Below are positions 51,501-59,778 of a stretch of DNA of 59,778 bases, piece by piece. Source of the stretch: an uncultured Verrucomicrobiota bacterium. Lineage in GTDB: Bacteria > Verrucomicrobiota > Verrucomicrobiia > Opitutales > Intestinicryptomonadaceae. Position 1 is the stretch's first letter, and each line of letters opens with the position of its first letter. The notes beneath the pieces were generated by a model that was not told the origin of the DNA, searched no databases, and was given only the letters and a program-made list of their open reading frames with translations. Position numbers and translations under genes: made by a program. The stretch spans positions 1 through 59,778 of the forward strand of contig CASFDK010000028.1 in NCBI GenBank assembly GCA_949293415.1, given 5' to 3'.

Positions 51501-53003
51501 CTAAAAATTGAAATATATAAAGCTGTTATTGCCAGTTCTGCCGATTAGTATTAGCGAGCAGAAGAATATCATGACCAGTGCGCCGCCTACCGACGCACAG
51601 AATTTGAATCCGCGCCTGTCGAGACTTTCAACAACCGACTGCATAAACACGGAGTTTTTCGCGAACAAACACACCGCAAGAAGAAATAACATCATCAGAT
51701 GTTGAAACCCTAAAGGCGTTTTCAGTCCGAAAAGCGAAAATTGGTTCAGGTCGAAATAGCGGTTTTGCGCAAAGCCCAAAGACGGATCGAACATTCCCGA
51801 AATAATCGTCCAAGCCGATTGGAAACTTTCGGCCCTGAAAAACACCCAAGCCATCGCCACGCAAACAAATGTCAGAATAACCGAAGCGCACTTGTATAGA
51901 GCAAAATTACGAATACCGTCAAAACCGAACTTTTTCAAAATATCGCGGAATATGTTGTTTATCACGAGCATCAACCCGTGCATTCCGCCCCACGCCACGA
52001 ACGTCCAAGCCGCGCCGTGCCACAAACCGCCTATCAGCATTGTTGCAAGCATATTGAAATGTTTTCGCAACTTGCCTTTTCTATTTCCGCCCATCGGAAT
52101 GTAAAGATAATCGCGCAGGAAGAATGAAAGCGTCATATGCCACCTGCGCCAGAACTCCGTAATACTCTTCGACTTGTACGGCGAATCGAAGTTGACGGGC
52201 AGTGAAAAGCCGAGCATTTTCGCGCAACCTACCGCCATATCGCAATATCCCGAGAAATCGAAGTAAAGTTGCAGCGAATAGGATACGGCAGCCTCCCAAC
52301 ATTCCGAACAAGTAAGGGAATTCCCTGCGGCTGTCGCATTGAAAAGCGGATTGGCTATTTCGCCGCAATAGTCCGCAAAAACGACCTTTTTGAATAAACC
52401 TATTGCGAAAATTATTATTCCGCATCCGACATTTCCGAACGAGAATTTTCCGCCGTCCCCCACAGTGCCGTCGATTTGGGGCATAAGCTGCCCGTAGCGC
52501 GAAATGGGCCCCGACAAAATATGCGGGAAAAATGTCACGAAGCACAGATATTCGGGAAACGAATTTTTCTTAGTAGTCCCCCTGTAAGTATCGACCAAAT
52601 AGGAAATTTGCTGGAACGAGAAAAACGATATCCCGAGCGGCGGAATTATCTTCCAAATTGAAAAATTAGCCCCGAAAAGCGCGTTGACGTTTTCGAGGAA
52701 AAATCCAGTATACTTAAAATATCCCATTAAGGCAATATTGAACGCAATACCCAGCCCTGTGAGAATCTTTCCGTATTTTTCTTTATCGCAACGAAATATG
52801 CAAACAGACACCGCGTAGTTTACAAATATCGAAAACAGCAGCAAAAATATGTACCGCCAATCGTAATAGCCGTAAAACACCAACGACAATGCGATAAAAC
52901 ACAATAGCGTCAGCGTGCGGTTTTTAAACGCCGACACAAAGAAAAAAGCGGAAACGCAAAAAGGCAAAAAGAGATATATAAAGGGTATGGAGGAAAATGA
53001 CAT
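51501..53003 (-). CDS. MBOAT O-acyltransferase (AlgI-like)
   Basis: The start is the ATG at 53003 (MSFSSIPFIYLF); a GTG two codons earlier is possible. The protein has about ten hydrophobic segments. The MBOAT signature is LYFDFSGYCDMAVGCAKMLG, followed by ITEFWRRWHMTLSFFLRDYL with H289 and LIGGLWHGAAWTF with the catalytic H329. AlgI-like enzymes move acetyl groups across the inner membrane for polysaccharide O-acetylation. It heads a three-gene operon with an SGNH protein and a hexapeptide acyltransferase. Confidence 0.9.
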   Translation of the reverse strand: MSFSSIPFIYLFLPFCVSAFFFVSAFKNRTLTLLCFIALSLVFYGYYDWRYIFLLLFSIFVNYAVSVCIFRCDKEKYGKILTGLGIAFNIALMGYFKYTGFFLENVNALFGANFSIWKIIPPLGISFFSFQQISYLVDTYRGTTKKNSFPEYLCFVTFFPHILSGPISRYGQLMPQIDGTVGDGGKFSFGNVGCGIIIFAIGLFKKVVFADYCGEIANPLFNATAAGNSLTCSECWEAAVSYSLQLYFDFSGYCDMAVGCAKMLGFSLPVNFDSPYKSKSITEFWRRWHMTLSFFLRDYLYIPMGGNRKGKLRKHFNMLATMLIGGLWHGAAWTFVAWGGMHGLMLVINNIFRDILKKFGFDGIRNFALYKCASVILTFVCVAMAWVFFRAESFQSAWTIISGMFDPSLGFAQNRYFDLNQFSLFGLKTPLGFQHLMMLFLLAVCLFAKNSVFMQSVVESLDRRGFKFCASVGGALVMIFFCSLILIGRTGNNSFIYFNF

Positions 53004-53086
53004 ACACACGATATGCTGAAGAATTGCCGTCGAAAGTCAACATATAATCGAAAACTCGGCAGCATTCCCCCGCCCCACCCACGCGC

Positions 53087-55042
53087 CTACCCGCAGGTTT
53101 TACGGATTGCCCTTATTTGGTCTCGCAGCAGGGCGGCTCTTTCGAAGTCGAGGCGGTCGGCGCAGGCGAGCATTTCCTGTTGCAGCTCGTCAAGAAGACG
53201 CGCAACTTCGCCCTTCGATTTCTTCGCGATATTTTCGAACTTGTTGTCCTTTTTTACGAGCGGCTGCTGCACTGGGCGCGACACCGATTTCGGCGTGATA
53301 TTGTGCGTCTTGTTGAATTCCGTTTGCGCGGCGCGGCGGGCGCGGCACGTTTCAATCGCCGTCTTCAGAGAGCCCGTCATATTGTCGGCGTAAAGGATTA
53401 CACGTCCGTCGACGTGGCGGGCGGCGCGCCCCGCCGTCTGAATCAGGCTTGTTGCGCTGCGCAGGAATCCCTCCTTGTCGGCGTCGAGTATGCACACAAG
53501 CGACACCTCGGGCACGTCCAAGCCCTCGCGCAAAAGGTTCACGCCCACGAGGGCGTCGGACTCGCCCAATCTCAGCCGCCGCAGAATGTCGACCCTCTCT
53601 ATTGCGTCGATGTCGCTGTGCAGATATTCAACTCGCACGCCGTTTTCGCGCAGGTAGTCGGTAATTTCCTCGCTCATCCGCTTTGTGAGGGTTGTCACGA
53701 AAACCTTCTCGCCGCGTTTTGCCGCCGCCTTGATTTCGGACGCGCAGTCTTCCACCTGCCCCTTTATCGGGCGGACAATCATTTCGGGGTCGAGCAGCCC
53801 CGTGGGGCGTATTATCTGCTCGACCACTCTTTCGCTCACCGACAGTTCGAAGGGCGACGGCGTTGCCGATACGAAAACGGTCTGCCCCGTCAGGGCGTCG
53901 AACTCCTCGGGGCGCAGGGGGCGGTTGTCGAGCGCGCTCGGCAGGCGGAAGCCGTATTCTATGAGCCGTTCCTTGCGCGAGCGGTCGCCGTGGTACATCG
54001 CGCGGATTTGCGGATAGGTTACATGGCTTTCGTCGAGAAACACGAGCGTATCCTTCGGGAAGAAGTCGAGCAGACACCACGGACGCGAACCCGCCGCCCT
54101 GCCCGCCAAATGGCGCGAGTAGTTCTCGATACCCGTGCAGAAACCCGTTTCGGCGAGCATATCCAAGTCCTGCTCGGTGCGCATTTTGATGCGCTGAGCC
54201 TCGAGCAGCTTGTTCTCCTTTTCGAGCTGGGCAATGCGCTCCCCGAGTTCGGCGCGAATCCGCACGATTGCCGCGTCAACCGTTTCCTTCGGCGTTACGA
54301 AGCCCGAGGCGGGGTAGAGATCGAAGCGTTGGAGAGTACCTAGTTTTTCGCCCGTAAGGGGGTCGATTTTTTTGAGCGAGTCTATTTCGTCGCCGAAAAA
54401 TTCGACGCGCAGAGCCGTGTCGAGATATGCGGGGTAGATGTCGATTACGTCGCCGCGCACGCGGAAGTTGCCGCGTTCGAATGCGGTGTCGTTGCGCGAG
54501 TAGCGGATGTCGACCATTTTTTGGGCGAGCTCTTCGCGCGAAATCGTCAACCCCTTTCGCAGGGGAATCATCATTTTCTTGAAGTCCTCGGGCGAGCCCA
54601 AGCCGTAGATGCACGAGACCGTGGCAATCACGATAACATCGCGCCGAGACACGAGCGAGCCTGCCGCAGAAATCCGCAGCTTTTCGATGTCGTCGTTTAT
54701 CGACGAATCCTTTTCGATGTAAGTATCGGTTTGCGGAATGTACGCCTCGGGCTGGTAATAGTCGTAATAGCTTACGAAATATTCGACCGCGTTTTCTGGG
54801 AAGAACTCTTTAAACTCGGAATAAAGTTGCGCCGAAAGTGTTTTGTTGTGCGAAATTATCAGCGCGGGACGGTCGAGCCTGTCGATAACGTTCGCCATCG
54901 TGAACGTTTTGCCCGAGCCCGTCACCCCAACGAGCGTGGAATATTTCGCCCCGCTCCGCACGCTTTGACAGAGTGCGTCAATCGCCTGCGGCTGGTCGCC
55001 CGAGGGCGCAAATTTCGACGACAACTTGAAGAGCTTGCCCAT
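53087..55042 (-). CDS. uvrB: Excinuclease ABC subunit B
   Basis: UvrB verifies DNA damage and recruits UvrC in nucleotide excision repair. The start is the ATG at 55042 ([19 protein letters not shown]), which overlaps the HAD gene stop (TAATG). Walker A is GVTGSGKT at 39-46. The damage-sensing beta-hairpin region [18 protein letters not shown] is present. The C-terminal UVR motif lies at about 605-651 ([17 protein letters not shown]). The length of 651 aa is near the usual value. Confidence 0.97.
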   Translation of the reverse strand: MGKLFKLSSKFAPSGDQPQAIDALCQSVRSGAKYSTLVGVTGSGKTFTMANVIDRLDRPALIISHNKTLSAQLYSEFKEFFPENAVEYFVSYYDYYQPEAYIPQTDTYIEKDSSINDDIEKLRISAAGSLVSRRDVIVIATVSCIYGLGSPEDFKKMMIPLRKGLTISREELAQKMVDIRYSRNDTAFERGNFRVRGDVIDIYPAYLDTALRVEFFGDEIDSLKKIDPLTGEKLGTLQRFDLYPASGFVTPKETVDAAIVRIRAELGERIAQLEKENKLLEAQRIKMRTEQDLDMLAETGFCTGIENYSRHLAGRAAGSRPWCLLDFFPKDTLVFLDESHVTYPQIRAMYHGDRSRKERLIEYGFRLPSALDNRPLRPEEFDALTGQTVFVSATPSPFELSVSERVVEQIIRPTGLLDPEMIVRPIKGQVEDCASEIKAAAKRGEKVFVTTLTKRMSEEITDYLRENGVRVEYLHSDIDAIERVDILRRLRLGESDALVGVNLLREGLDVPEVSLVCILDADKEGFLRSATSLIQTAGRAARHVDGRVILYADNMTGSLKTAIETCRARRAAQTEFNKTHNITPKSVSRPVQQPLVKKDNKFENIAKKSKGEVARLLDELQQEMLACADRLDFERAALLRDQIRAIRKTCG

Positions 55043-55710
55043 TACGCGAAAAGCCCCTGAATGTCGGATACGGAAAGCGGGGTAAAGTCGTTTATGATAA
55101 TGTCGGGGAAGCCCCTGTAGCGGCTTTCCCAAAATTCGGCGGGATGCGTCGTTGCGACGGCAACGCACTTCATTTTTGCCGCGATTACCGCGTCTATGCC
55201 TGCTTCCGAATCTTCAAAAACAACGCATTTGCGTGGCGGAATGCCCATTTTTTCGGCAGCGCACAGAAATACGTCGGGGGCTGGTTTGCCGTTTTTTACG
55301 TCCTCCATTGCGGCGGCGGCGGTAAAGAAATCGGTTAAACCCAGTTTTTCAATAGCCTGTTCGAGATTCTTGCGCGGCGTGGAACTGCCGATTGCGCATG
55401 GCACGCCCGCCGACTTCAGCGCGGCGAGAAACTCCCGCACGCCGCCGACAGTGGGCACTCCGCGCTCCGCCACGATTTTGCGGTAATAGACCTCCTTTTC
55501 GTCCGACATTTTCTCCGCTTCGGCGGGGTCGGAAGTCCACTTGAGAATGTCGGGAATGATTTCGAGATTCCGCTTGCCGAAGGTATCGAGCATAAAGTTC
55601 TCGGGAATTGTGTGTCCGTGGGCGGCGGCGAGCATTTTCCAGCTGTCGAGGTGCTCCGCGCAGGAGTTCACGACAACGCCGTCCCAATCGAATATTGCGC
55701 CAATTTTCAT
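55042..55710 (-). CDS. HAD hydrolase, beta-phosphoglucomutase-like
   Basis: The start is the ATG at 55710 ([16 protein letters not shown]). Motif I contains nucleophile D8 and general acid D10. Motif II is GSSTPRKN, motif III is [10 protein letters not shown], and motif IV is [12 protein letters not shown]. The alpha-helical cap and these motifs match subfamily IA members such as beta-phosphoglucomutase, sorbitol-6-phosphatase and 2-deoxyglucose-6-phosphatase; the substrate cannot be named. The length is 222 aa. It overlaps uvrB by one base and is divergent from trpS. Confidence 0.88.
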   Translation of the reverse strand: MKIGAIFDWDGVVVNSCAEHLDSWKMLAAAHGHTIPENFMLDTFGKRNLEIIPDILKWTSDPAEAEKMSDEKEVYYRKIVAERGVPTVGGVREFLAALKSAGVPCAIGSSTPRKNLEQAIEKLGLTDFFTAAAAMEDVKNGKPAPDVFLCAAEKMGIPPRKCVVFEDSEAGIDAVIAAKMKCVAVATTHPAEFWESRYRGFPDIIINDFTPLSVSDIQGLFA

Positions 55711-55809
55711 TACGGTTTCTTTATGACGTACTCGGTGGAATTTAAAGCAATATTTTGCAAAAATATTGTTGAACGACTTACGAAAGCCCTTAAAAATCGG
55801 CAGACAACA

Positions 55810-56823
55810 ATGAACGAAGCACAAGAAAACAGAAAAGTGGTTTTAACTGCGGCTCAGCCCACGGGCAAGCTCCATCTCGGCAACTATCTGGGAGCTGTCA
55901 AAAATTGGGTCGATATTTCCGAAAAATACGAATGCTATTTCGGCGTCGCCGATATGCACGCAATCACGATTCCTTACGTTCCCGCCGACCTGCGCAAAAA
56001 CGTCTACGACTGCGTGGCGCAATATATGGCGTGCGGTCTCGACCCCGAAAAGTGCAATCTCTTTTTGCAAAGCTCGGTTATCGGACACGCGGAACTTGCG
56101 TGGGTTCTCGCCTGCATTTGCCCGCTCGGACAGCTCGAGCGCATGACGCAATACAAGGACAAGGCGGCAAAACACAAGGACGCGCTCAACAGCGGGCTGC
56201 TCTACTATCCCGTCTTGATGGCGTCCGACATCCTGCTTTACAACGCCGACCTCATCCCCGTCGGCGAAGACCAAAAACAGCACATCGAACTTACGCGCGA
56301 CTTGGCGCAGAAATTCAACGCAAAATACTCCGATACGTTCAAGCTGCCCGAAGCGTACATTCCGAAGTCGGGCGCGAGAATTATGTCGCTGCAATCTCCC
56401 GATTCGAAGATGTCGAAGTCCGACCCCAACCAGAACGGCACACTCTACATCACCGACGAACCCGCCGTTCTCCGCAAAAAGATTATGTCGGCGGTGACCG
56501 ACTCGGGCGGCGAAGTAAAGTACGACATCAAGGAGAAGGCGGGCGTCTCCAACCTCATCGATATCATGTCGGCACTCTCGGGCAAGACCCGCGACGATAT
56601 CGAAGCCGAATTTGCGGGCAGAGGATACGGCGATTTCAAAAAGGCGGTCGCCGAAGTCGTGGTCGAAAAGCTCGCACCCGTGCGCGAACGCTATCTTGAA
56701 ATCTCCGCCGACAAGCCGCGCATCGAAGCCGCCCTCAAACGCGGTAACGAGGCTGCGCAACGCCGCGCAAACAAGATTCTTTCAAAAGTATACAGAAAAG
56801 CAGGCTTCCTCAGACTCGAATAG
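55810..56823 (+). CDS. trpS: Tryptophanyl-tRNA synthetase
   Basis: TrpRS charges tRNA-Trp; its product level is what the trp leader at 43.1 kb senses. The class I signatures are the HIGH motif TGKLHLGNY at 18-26 and the KMSKS motif at 200-204 (DSKMSKSDP). The start is the ATG at 55810 (MNEAQENRKVVLTAAQPTG); longer frames have no family support. The length of 337 aa is normal. It opens a three-gene unit with a coiled-coil membrane protein and hisF (15- and 6-base spacings). Confidence 0.96.
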   Translation: MNEAQENRKVVLTAAQPTGKLHLGNYLGAVKNWVDISEKYECYFGVADMHAITIPYVPADLRKNVYDCVAQYMACGLDPEKCNLFLQSSVIGHAELAWVLACICPLGQLERMTQYKDKAAKHKDALNSGLLYYPVLMASDILLYNADLIPVGEDQKQHIELTRDLAQKFNAKYSDTFKLPEAYIPKSGARIMSLQSPDSKMSKSDPNQNGTLYITDEPAVLRKKIMSAVTDSGGEVKYDIKEKAGVSNLIDIMSALSGKTRDDIEAEFAGRGYGDFKKAVAEVVVEKLAPVRERYLEISADKPRIEAALKRGNEAAQRRANKILSKVYRKAGFLRLE

Positions 56824-56838
56824 AAAAAAGGATAATTT

Positions 56839-58257
56839 ATGAAGAAAAACCAAGTACCGTTGTGGCCGCTCTACGTTGCGGACGCGCTCCTGTTGCTTCC
56901 AGTGTTGGCGGTTGTCGTGCCGAGCATTGCGGGCGGCGGTCAGCCGTCGGGCGGGGCGTTGTTTCTGTGCACGCTTGCGGTACTTGCGGGAATGGTGCTC
57001 GCCCTCGTGCCCTTCGCGCTCGACTACAAACTTCAGGCGGACAAAAAACGCGAACGCGCCGACGAAAACCAAAAGAACTTCGAAATAATCTTCGACGACC
57101 TGTCAGCATTGCGCCTGTCGCTTGCGGAACTCGTCGAGCGTGTCGAAAACGGCGAAGCCCTGACATCCGACCTGCCCGCCCTGCAGAAGGGAATTTCCGA
57201 AATGCGCGACAGTGTAAAGCGGAAATTTTTCGAAGCCGCCGAGTCGGCAGACAACATCGCCGCAGGGCTTTCCAAAACCGAAAGCGCACAAAAGGCGTTG
57301 AAAACTTCGGTAGAGGAAATCGGCGCGGACATCGTGGTTTTGAAGGAACTTTTCGCGGCCTCGCAAGAGTCGGTTAACGACGAACTCGCCCAGTTGCGTG
57401 CAAGAATCGAAGAACCCGAAACAAAGCCGACAGCGCAAACCGTTGTCGATGAAACTTCAGCCGAACCAAAAAGCGGCAAAGACGCCGAATCCGAACCGTT
57501 TTCGCCCGCAAAAATCCTCGCGGGCGGCTTGATGCAACGCGCATTGGAACAGGCTCAGGACACGAAAAATTCGGTCGAAAAATTCGTCGCAAAGACGGTT
57601 CAACCGAACGAGTCGCAGCCGACACAAGAACCCGTTGACGAACCGCAACCGCAGGATGTCTCCGCAAGCGGGTCGGAGGAGGAAACAAAGCCGAGCACGG
57701 CGGACAACGCGGCAGTTTCGCTTGAAACCGACACCCCGCGCCCTCCCGCAGCGGAACAAAATCCGCCTCAAGCGGAAACGCTTGCGGAAGCTTCAACGCT
57801 CGAAAAGGCAGAACACCCCGAAGACGCGGACGAAGATTTTTTTGATTCGGCGGATTCGCCCGTAAACGTCGAATCCGCGCAAAAAACAAAAGAACTATCC
57901 GTCCCCCAACCCGAAAAGCCCGCCCAAAATCTCCTTTTCGACGATATCCCGCCCTCGCGCGACCCGAGCGCAAAGCCCAAAAAAGCCGATGCCGTCATAA
58001 CCGTAAACGCCCTAATCGGAATAGGCAACAAGCCCTACCTTCGCGGCGACGGCGCGGGACTTTCGCCCGAAAAGGGCGTTCAAATGGACTACCTTGAAAT
58101 AGGAAAATGGCGTTATGTACTGCCCGATTTCGACGGTCAAATACATTTCAAAATTCTGAAAAACGATTCCGTTCCGCCGTCGGGCGAGTCGGAATTTGCA
58201 ATCTCGCGGGGCGAAAAGCTCGACTTGAACCTCGCATTTCCGATGGACAATTTATAA
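56839..58257 (+). CDS. Membrane coiled-coil protein with acidic linker and conserved C-terminal domain
   Basis: No family is named with certainty. Two transmembrane helices lie at about 9-30 and 39-62. A long coiled coil follows to about 185, then a disordered acidic and Pro/Gln-rich linker to about 390. The final 80 residues are compact (ITVNALIGIGNKPYLRGDGA followed by GLSPEKG...IGKWRYVLPDF...IHFKILKNDSVPP). From memory, this C-terminal pattern resembles a domain found in Verrucomicrobiota membrane proteins. The layout suggests an anchored scaffold with a cytosolic binding domain. It lies between trpS and hisF. Confidence 0.7.
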   Translation: MKKNQVPLWPLYVADALLLLPVLAVVVPSIAGGGQPSGGALFLCTLAVLAGMVLALVPFALDYKLQADKKRERADENQKNFEIIFDDLSALRLSLAELVERVENGEALTSDLPALQKGISEMRDSVKRKFFEAAESADNIAAGLSKTESAQKALKTSVEEIGADIVVLKELFAASQESVNDELAQLRARIEEPETKPTAQTVVDETSAEPKSGKDAESEPFSPAKILAGGLMQRALEQAQDTKNSVEKFVAKTVQPNESQPTQEPVDEPQPQDVSASGSEEETKPSTADNAAVSLETDTPRPPAAEQNPPQAETLAEASTLEKAEHPEDADEDFFDSADSPVNVESAQKTKELSVPQPEKPAQNLLFDDIPPSRDPSAKPKKADAVITVNALIGIGNKPYLRGDGAGLSPEKGVQMDYLEIGKWRYVLPDFDGQIHFKILKNDSVPPSGESEFAISRGEKLDLNLAFPMDNL

Positions 58258-58263
58258 TAAAAT

Positions 58264-59022
58264 ATGTTAAGCGTAAGAATAATTCCGTGTCTTGACGTGC
58301 ACGCGGGGCGTGTCGTCAAAGGCGTAAATTTCGTGAATCTTGTCGACGCGGGCGACCCCGTCGAACAGGCGAAAGCCTACGAGACACAGGGAGCGGACGA
58401 ACTCGTTTTTCTCGACATCACGGCATCGAGCGACAAACGCGCGATTATGCTCGACGTTGTGGAACGCACGGCTTCGCAGTGTTTTATGCCGCTGACTGTC
58501 GGCGGAGGTCTACGGACGGTCGAAGATATCCGCAAGATGCTGAACGCGGGCGCGGACAAAGTTTCGCTCAACACGGCGGCAATTCTCAATCCCGACTTGG
58601 TTTCGGAAGCATCGGCAAAATTCGGCAACCAGTGCATCGTGGTTGCAATCGACGCAAAGAAGGAAGCCGACGGCAAGTGGAATGTGTACACGCATGGCGG
58701 GCGCAACCGAACGGAACTCGACGCCGTTGAATGGGCGAAAGAAGTGGAACGTAGGGGCGCGGGCGAAATCCTGCTGACATCGATGGATGCCGACGGCACA
58801 AAAGACGGCTACGATATTGCCCTTACAAAGGCGGTATCCGACGCGGTTTCAATCCCCGTGATAGCTTCGGGCGGCGCGGGCAAGCTCGAACATCTGGTAG
58901 ACGTGGTGAAAAACGGCGGGGCAAACGCCGTCTTGGCCGCCTCGATTTTCCACTTCGGCACATACACAATAACACAGGCAAAAAAGGCACTGCAAGAAGC
59001 GGGACTGCCCGCACGGTTGTAG
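58264..59022 (+). CDS. hisF: Imidazole glycerol phosphate synthase subunit HisF
   Basis: HisF is the cyclase of histidine synthesis; with HisH it makes IGP and AICAR from PRFAR. It is a (beta/alpha)8 barrel with catalytic D11 ([15 protein letters not shown]) and D130 (VVAIDAKKE). Phosphate loops [15 protein letters not shown] and [10 protein letters not shown] are present. The length is 252 aa. It starts 6 bases after the coiled-coil gene. The other his genes, including hisH, are not in the window. Confidence 0.96.
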   Translation: MLSVRIIPCLDVHAGRVVKGVNFVNLVDAGDPVEQAKAYETQGADELVFLDITASSDKRAIMLDVVERTASQCFMPLTVGGGLRTVEDIRKMLNAGADKVSLNTAAILNPDLVSEASAKFGNQCIVVAIDAKKEADGKWNVYTHGGRNRTELDAVEWAKEVERRGAGEILLTSMDADGTKDGYDIALTKAVSDAVSIPVIASGGAGKLEHLVDVVKNGGANAVLAASIFHFGTYTITQAKKALQEAGLPARL

Positions 59023-59124
59023 GATGAATTTCAGCATTTATAATAGATGCTGAAAAAAGACACGCGGCGATAGGAGCTGTAAACCTATATTTAGTCGAAG
59101 AGGAATTTATTTATTAAATAACTT

Positions 59125-59193
59125 CTCCGCTTTACGGGCAACTCCTATTATCTCACTGGCGTTGTAGGTTGTTGCGGTGGTTTTCGTTGGTGT
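59125..59193. repeat. Dispersed repeat, copy 2
   Basis: This is the partner of 28834-28893. On the minus strand its frame reads a peptide containing TATTYNASEIIGVARKAEK, close to the TATKYNTSETIGFARRAEQ read from copy 1. Confidence 0.5.
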
Positions 59194-59583
59194 TGAAAAT
59201 TATCCGCGCGCCGATTTACCGTAGTTGATAATACAAAAAAATTACTGTGTAATTTTTCAAGTAGAATGATAACCGACGTAATGAAACAAAGCTTCACGCA
59301 AAGGCGAAGCCCTCGACGAACGGAACTTCGTTCCTTTTTGTGATGCTGCGGCGCGGCTATAGCCGCGCCTTTTGTGTATAAGCACGCATTGGCTCTGCCA
59401 ATGGTTTCGGTTGTGCGAACTTAGTTTTTGTTTTCCGAAACCGAATTTAGAATTACCCCAAAAGAGCGAAGCGAGTTTTGCTGTAGAATCAAATTCGACA
59501 ATCCGCAAACAAAAATCTAAAAATTCCACGCGTAGCAAAGCTACGCTGTTTAGGCTTGTCAAAATAGGTTTCAGGCGGCGGCT

Positions 59584-59644
59584 TTACATTTCGGCGGCGG
59601 TGCGAGCATATTTACATATGCGACCACTGCCGCCGAAATGTGAA
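59584..59644. repeat. Long imperfect inverted repeat (28-bp arms)
   Basis: The arms TTACATTTCGGCGGC... and ...GCCGCCGAAATGTGAA pair over about 28 bases with few mismatches around a TTAC loop. The inner stem is GCATAT/ATATGC. It resembles a REP-type element. Confidence 0.75.
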
Positions 59645-59645
59645 A

Positions 59646-59778
59646 CGCCCTTGACTGGCAATTTGCGCTTTGCTTCGCAAAACGCCAATCGCCCTTGACT
59701 GGCAATTTGCGCTTTGCTTCGCAAAACGCCAATCGCTCTTGACTGGCAATTTGCGCTTTGCTTCGCAAAACGCCAATC
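59646..59778. repeat. Tandem repeat of a 44-bp hairpin unit, three copies
   Basis: The units begin at 59646, 59690 and 59734. Units one and two are identical and unit three differs by one base (CGCCC to CGCTC). The last base of the window is the first of a fourth unit. Each unit can fold as TGGC-AATT-TGCG...CGCA-AAAC-GCCA. There are no unique spacers, so it is not CRISPR. Confidence 0.9.

Larger units (their letters stand above)
59023..59778. other. Gene-free tract rich in short palindromes
   Basis: No credible gene is present in 756 bases. A TTTCAGCAT/ATGCTGAAA hairpin lies at 59029-59055. Further perfect hairpins lie at 59322-59334 (GGAAC/GTTCC), 59350-59369 (GGCGCGGC/GCCGCGCC, then TTTT), 59387-59403 (CATTGGC/GCCAATG), 59403-59442 (GGTTTCGG/CCGAAACC) and 59530-59546 (GCGTAGC/GCTACGC). 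They are followed by the large hairpin and tandem repeats listed below. It also holds the second copy of the dispersed repeat. Confidence 0.7.

Noticed and set aside
59029..59055. Terminator after hisF
   Set aside because: The TTTCAGCAT/ATGCTGAAA stem is followed by As on the plus strand, so it lacks a T-run.
59646..59778. CRISPR array
   Set aside because: The 44-bp units are contiguous with no unique spacers, and no cas genes are present.

Overview
The window reads as the chromosome of a Gram-negative bacterium, most likely of the Verrucomicrobiota (Opitutia-like). That assignment is an inference from gene content: secreted DUF1080, GH78 and parallel beta-helix proteins, many signal-peptide proteins without familiar domains, an AroA-Cmk fusion, a TatA, and a trpEGDCFBA operon. 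No rRNA is present to settle it. Coding density is high on both strands, and I see one tRNA, no CRISPR array and no prophage.

Layout. 1-0.14 kb: the last codons of an ISL3-type transposase. 0.3-5.5 kb: rpsO-pnp, a HAD phosphatase, a D-2-hydroxyacid dehydrogenase and tatA. 5.5-14.6 kb: an unusual envelope block, made of an ABCG-type transporter followed by five same-strand genes for exported or membrane proteins ending in an SGNH hydrolase, facing a divergent pair of exported-protein genes. 14.7-24.9 kb: a small lipoprotein, a DUF1080 protein, glycyl-tRNA synthetase, ribokinase with an exported ADP-ribosylglycohydrolase, a decayed AAA+ fragment, tRNA-Arg(ACG), rpsR, a Sua5/TsaC protein and an exported beta-helix protein. 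24.9-28.8 kb: an operon tyrA, aroA-cmk fusion, plsC, gdx. 28.8-29.1 kb: a MITE-like element. 29.1-33.7 kb: parB with an exported low-complexity protein, a LysM protein, and glmS. 34.0-36.4 kb: an alpha-L-rhamnosidase. 36.5-43.2 kb: the complete trp operon, preceded by a leader peptide and attenuator. 43.3-48.9 kb: a dispanin-like peptide, rpsA, an HPr-like protein, a PAS/GAF sensor protein and folE2. 48.9-53.0 kb: an SdpI-like membrane protein and an AT-richer polysaccharide O-acylation cluster (MBOAT, SGNH, hexapeptide acyltransferase). 53.1-59.0 kb: uvrB, a beta-phosphoglucomutase-like HAD, trpS, a coiled-coil membrane protein and hisF. 59.0-59.8 kb: a gene-free tract packed with palindromes, ending in 44-bp tandem hairpin repeats that run off the window.

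How the genes fit together. Aromatic amino-acid supply is well represented: chorismate enzymes, the whole tryptophan branch and TrpRS. The trp operon carries a readable attenuation switch, an 11-codon leader with two adjacent Trp codons, an 8-bp antiterminator and an intrinsic terminator. Several exported polysaccharide-acting proteins suggest glycan foraging. The 5.5-14.6 kb block and the O-acylation cluster suggest envelope or surface-polymer modification.

The strongest regulatory observations are the trp attenuator and a terminator hairpin at 22.74 kb that buries the ribosome binding site of the next gene. The least explained gene content is the 5.5-14.6 kb exported-protein block.
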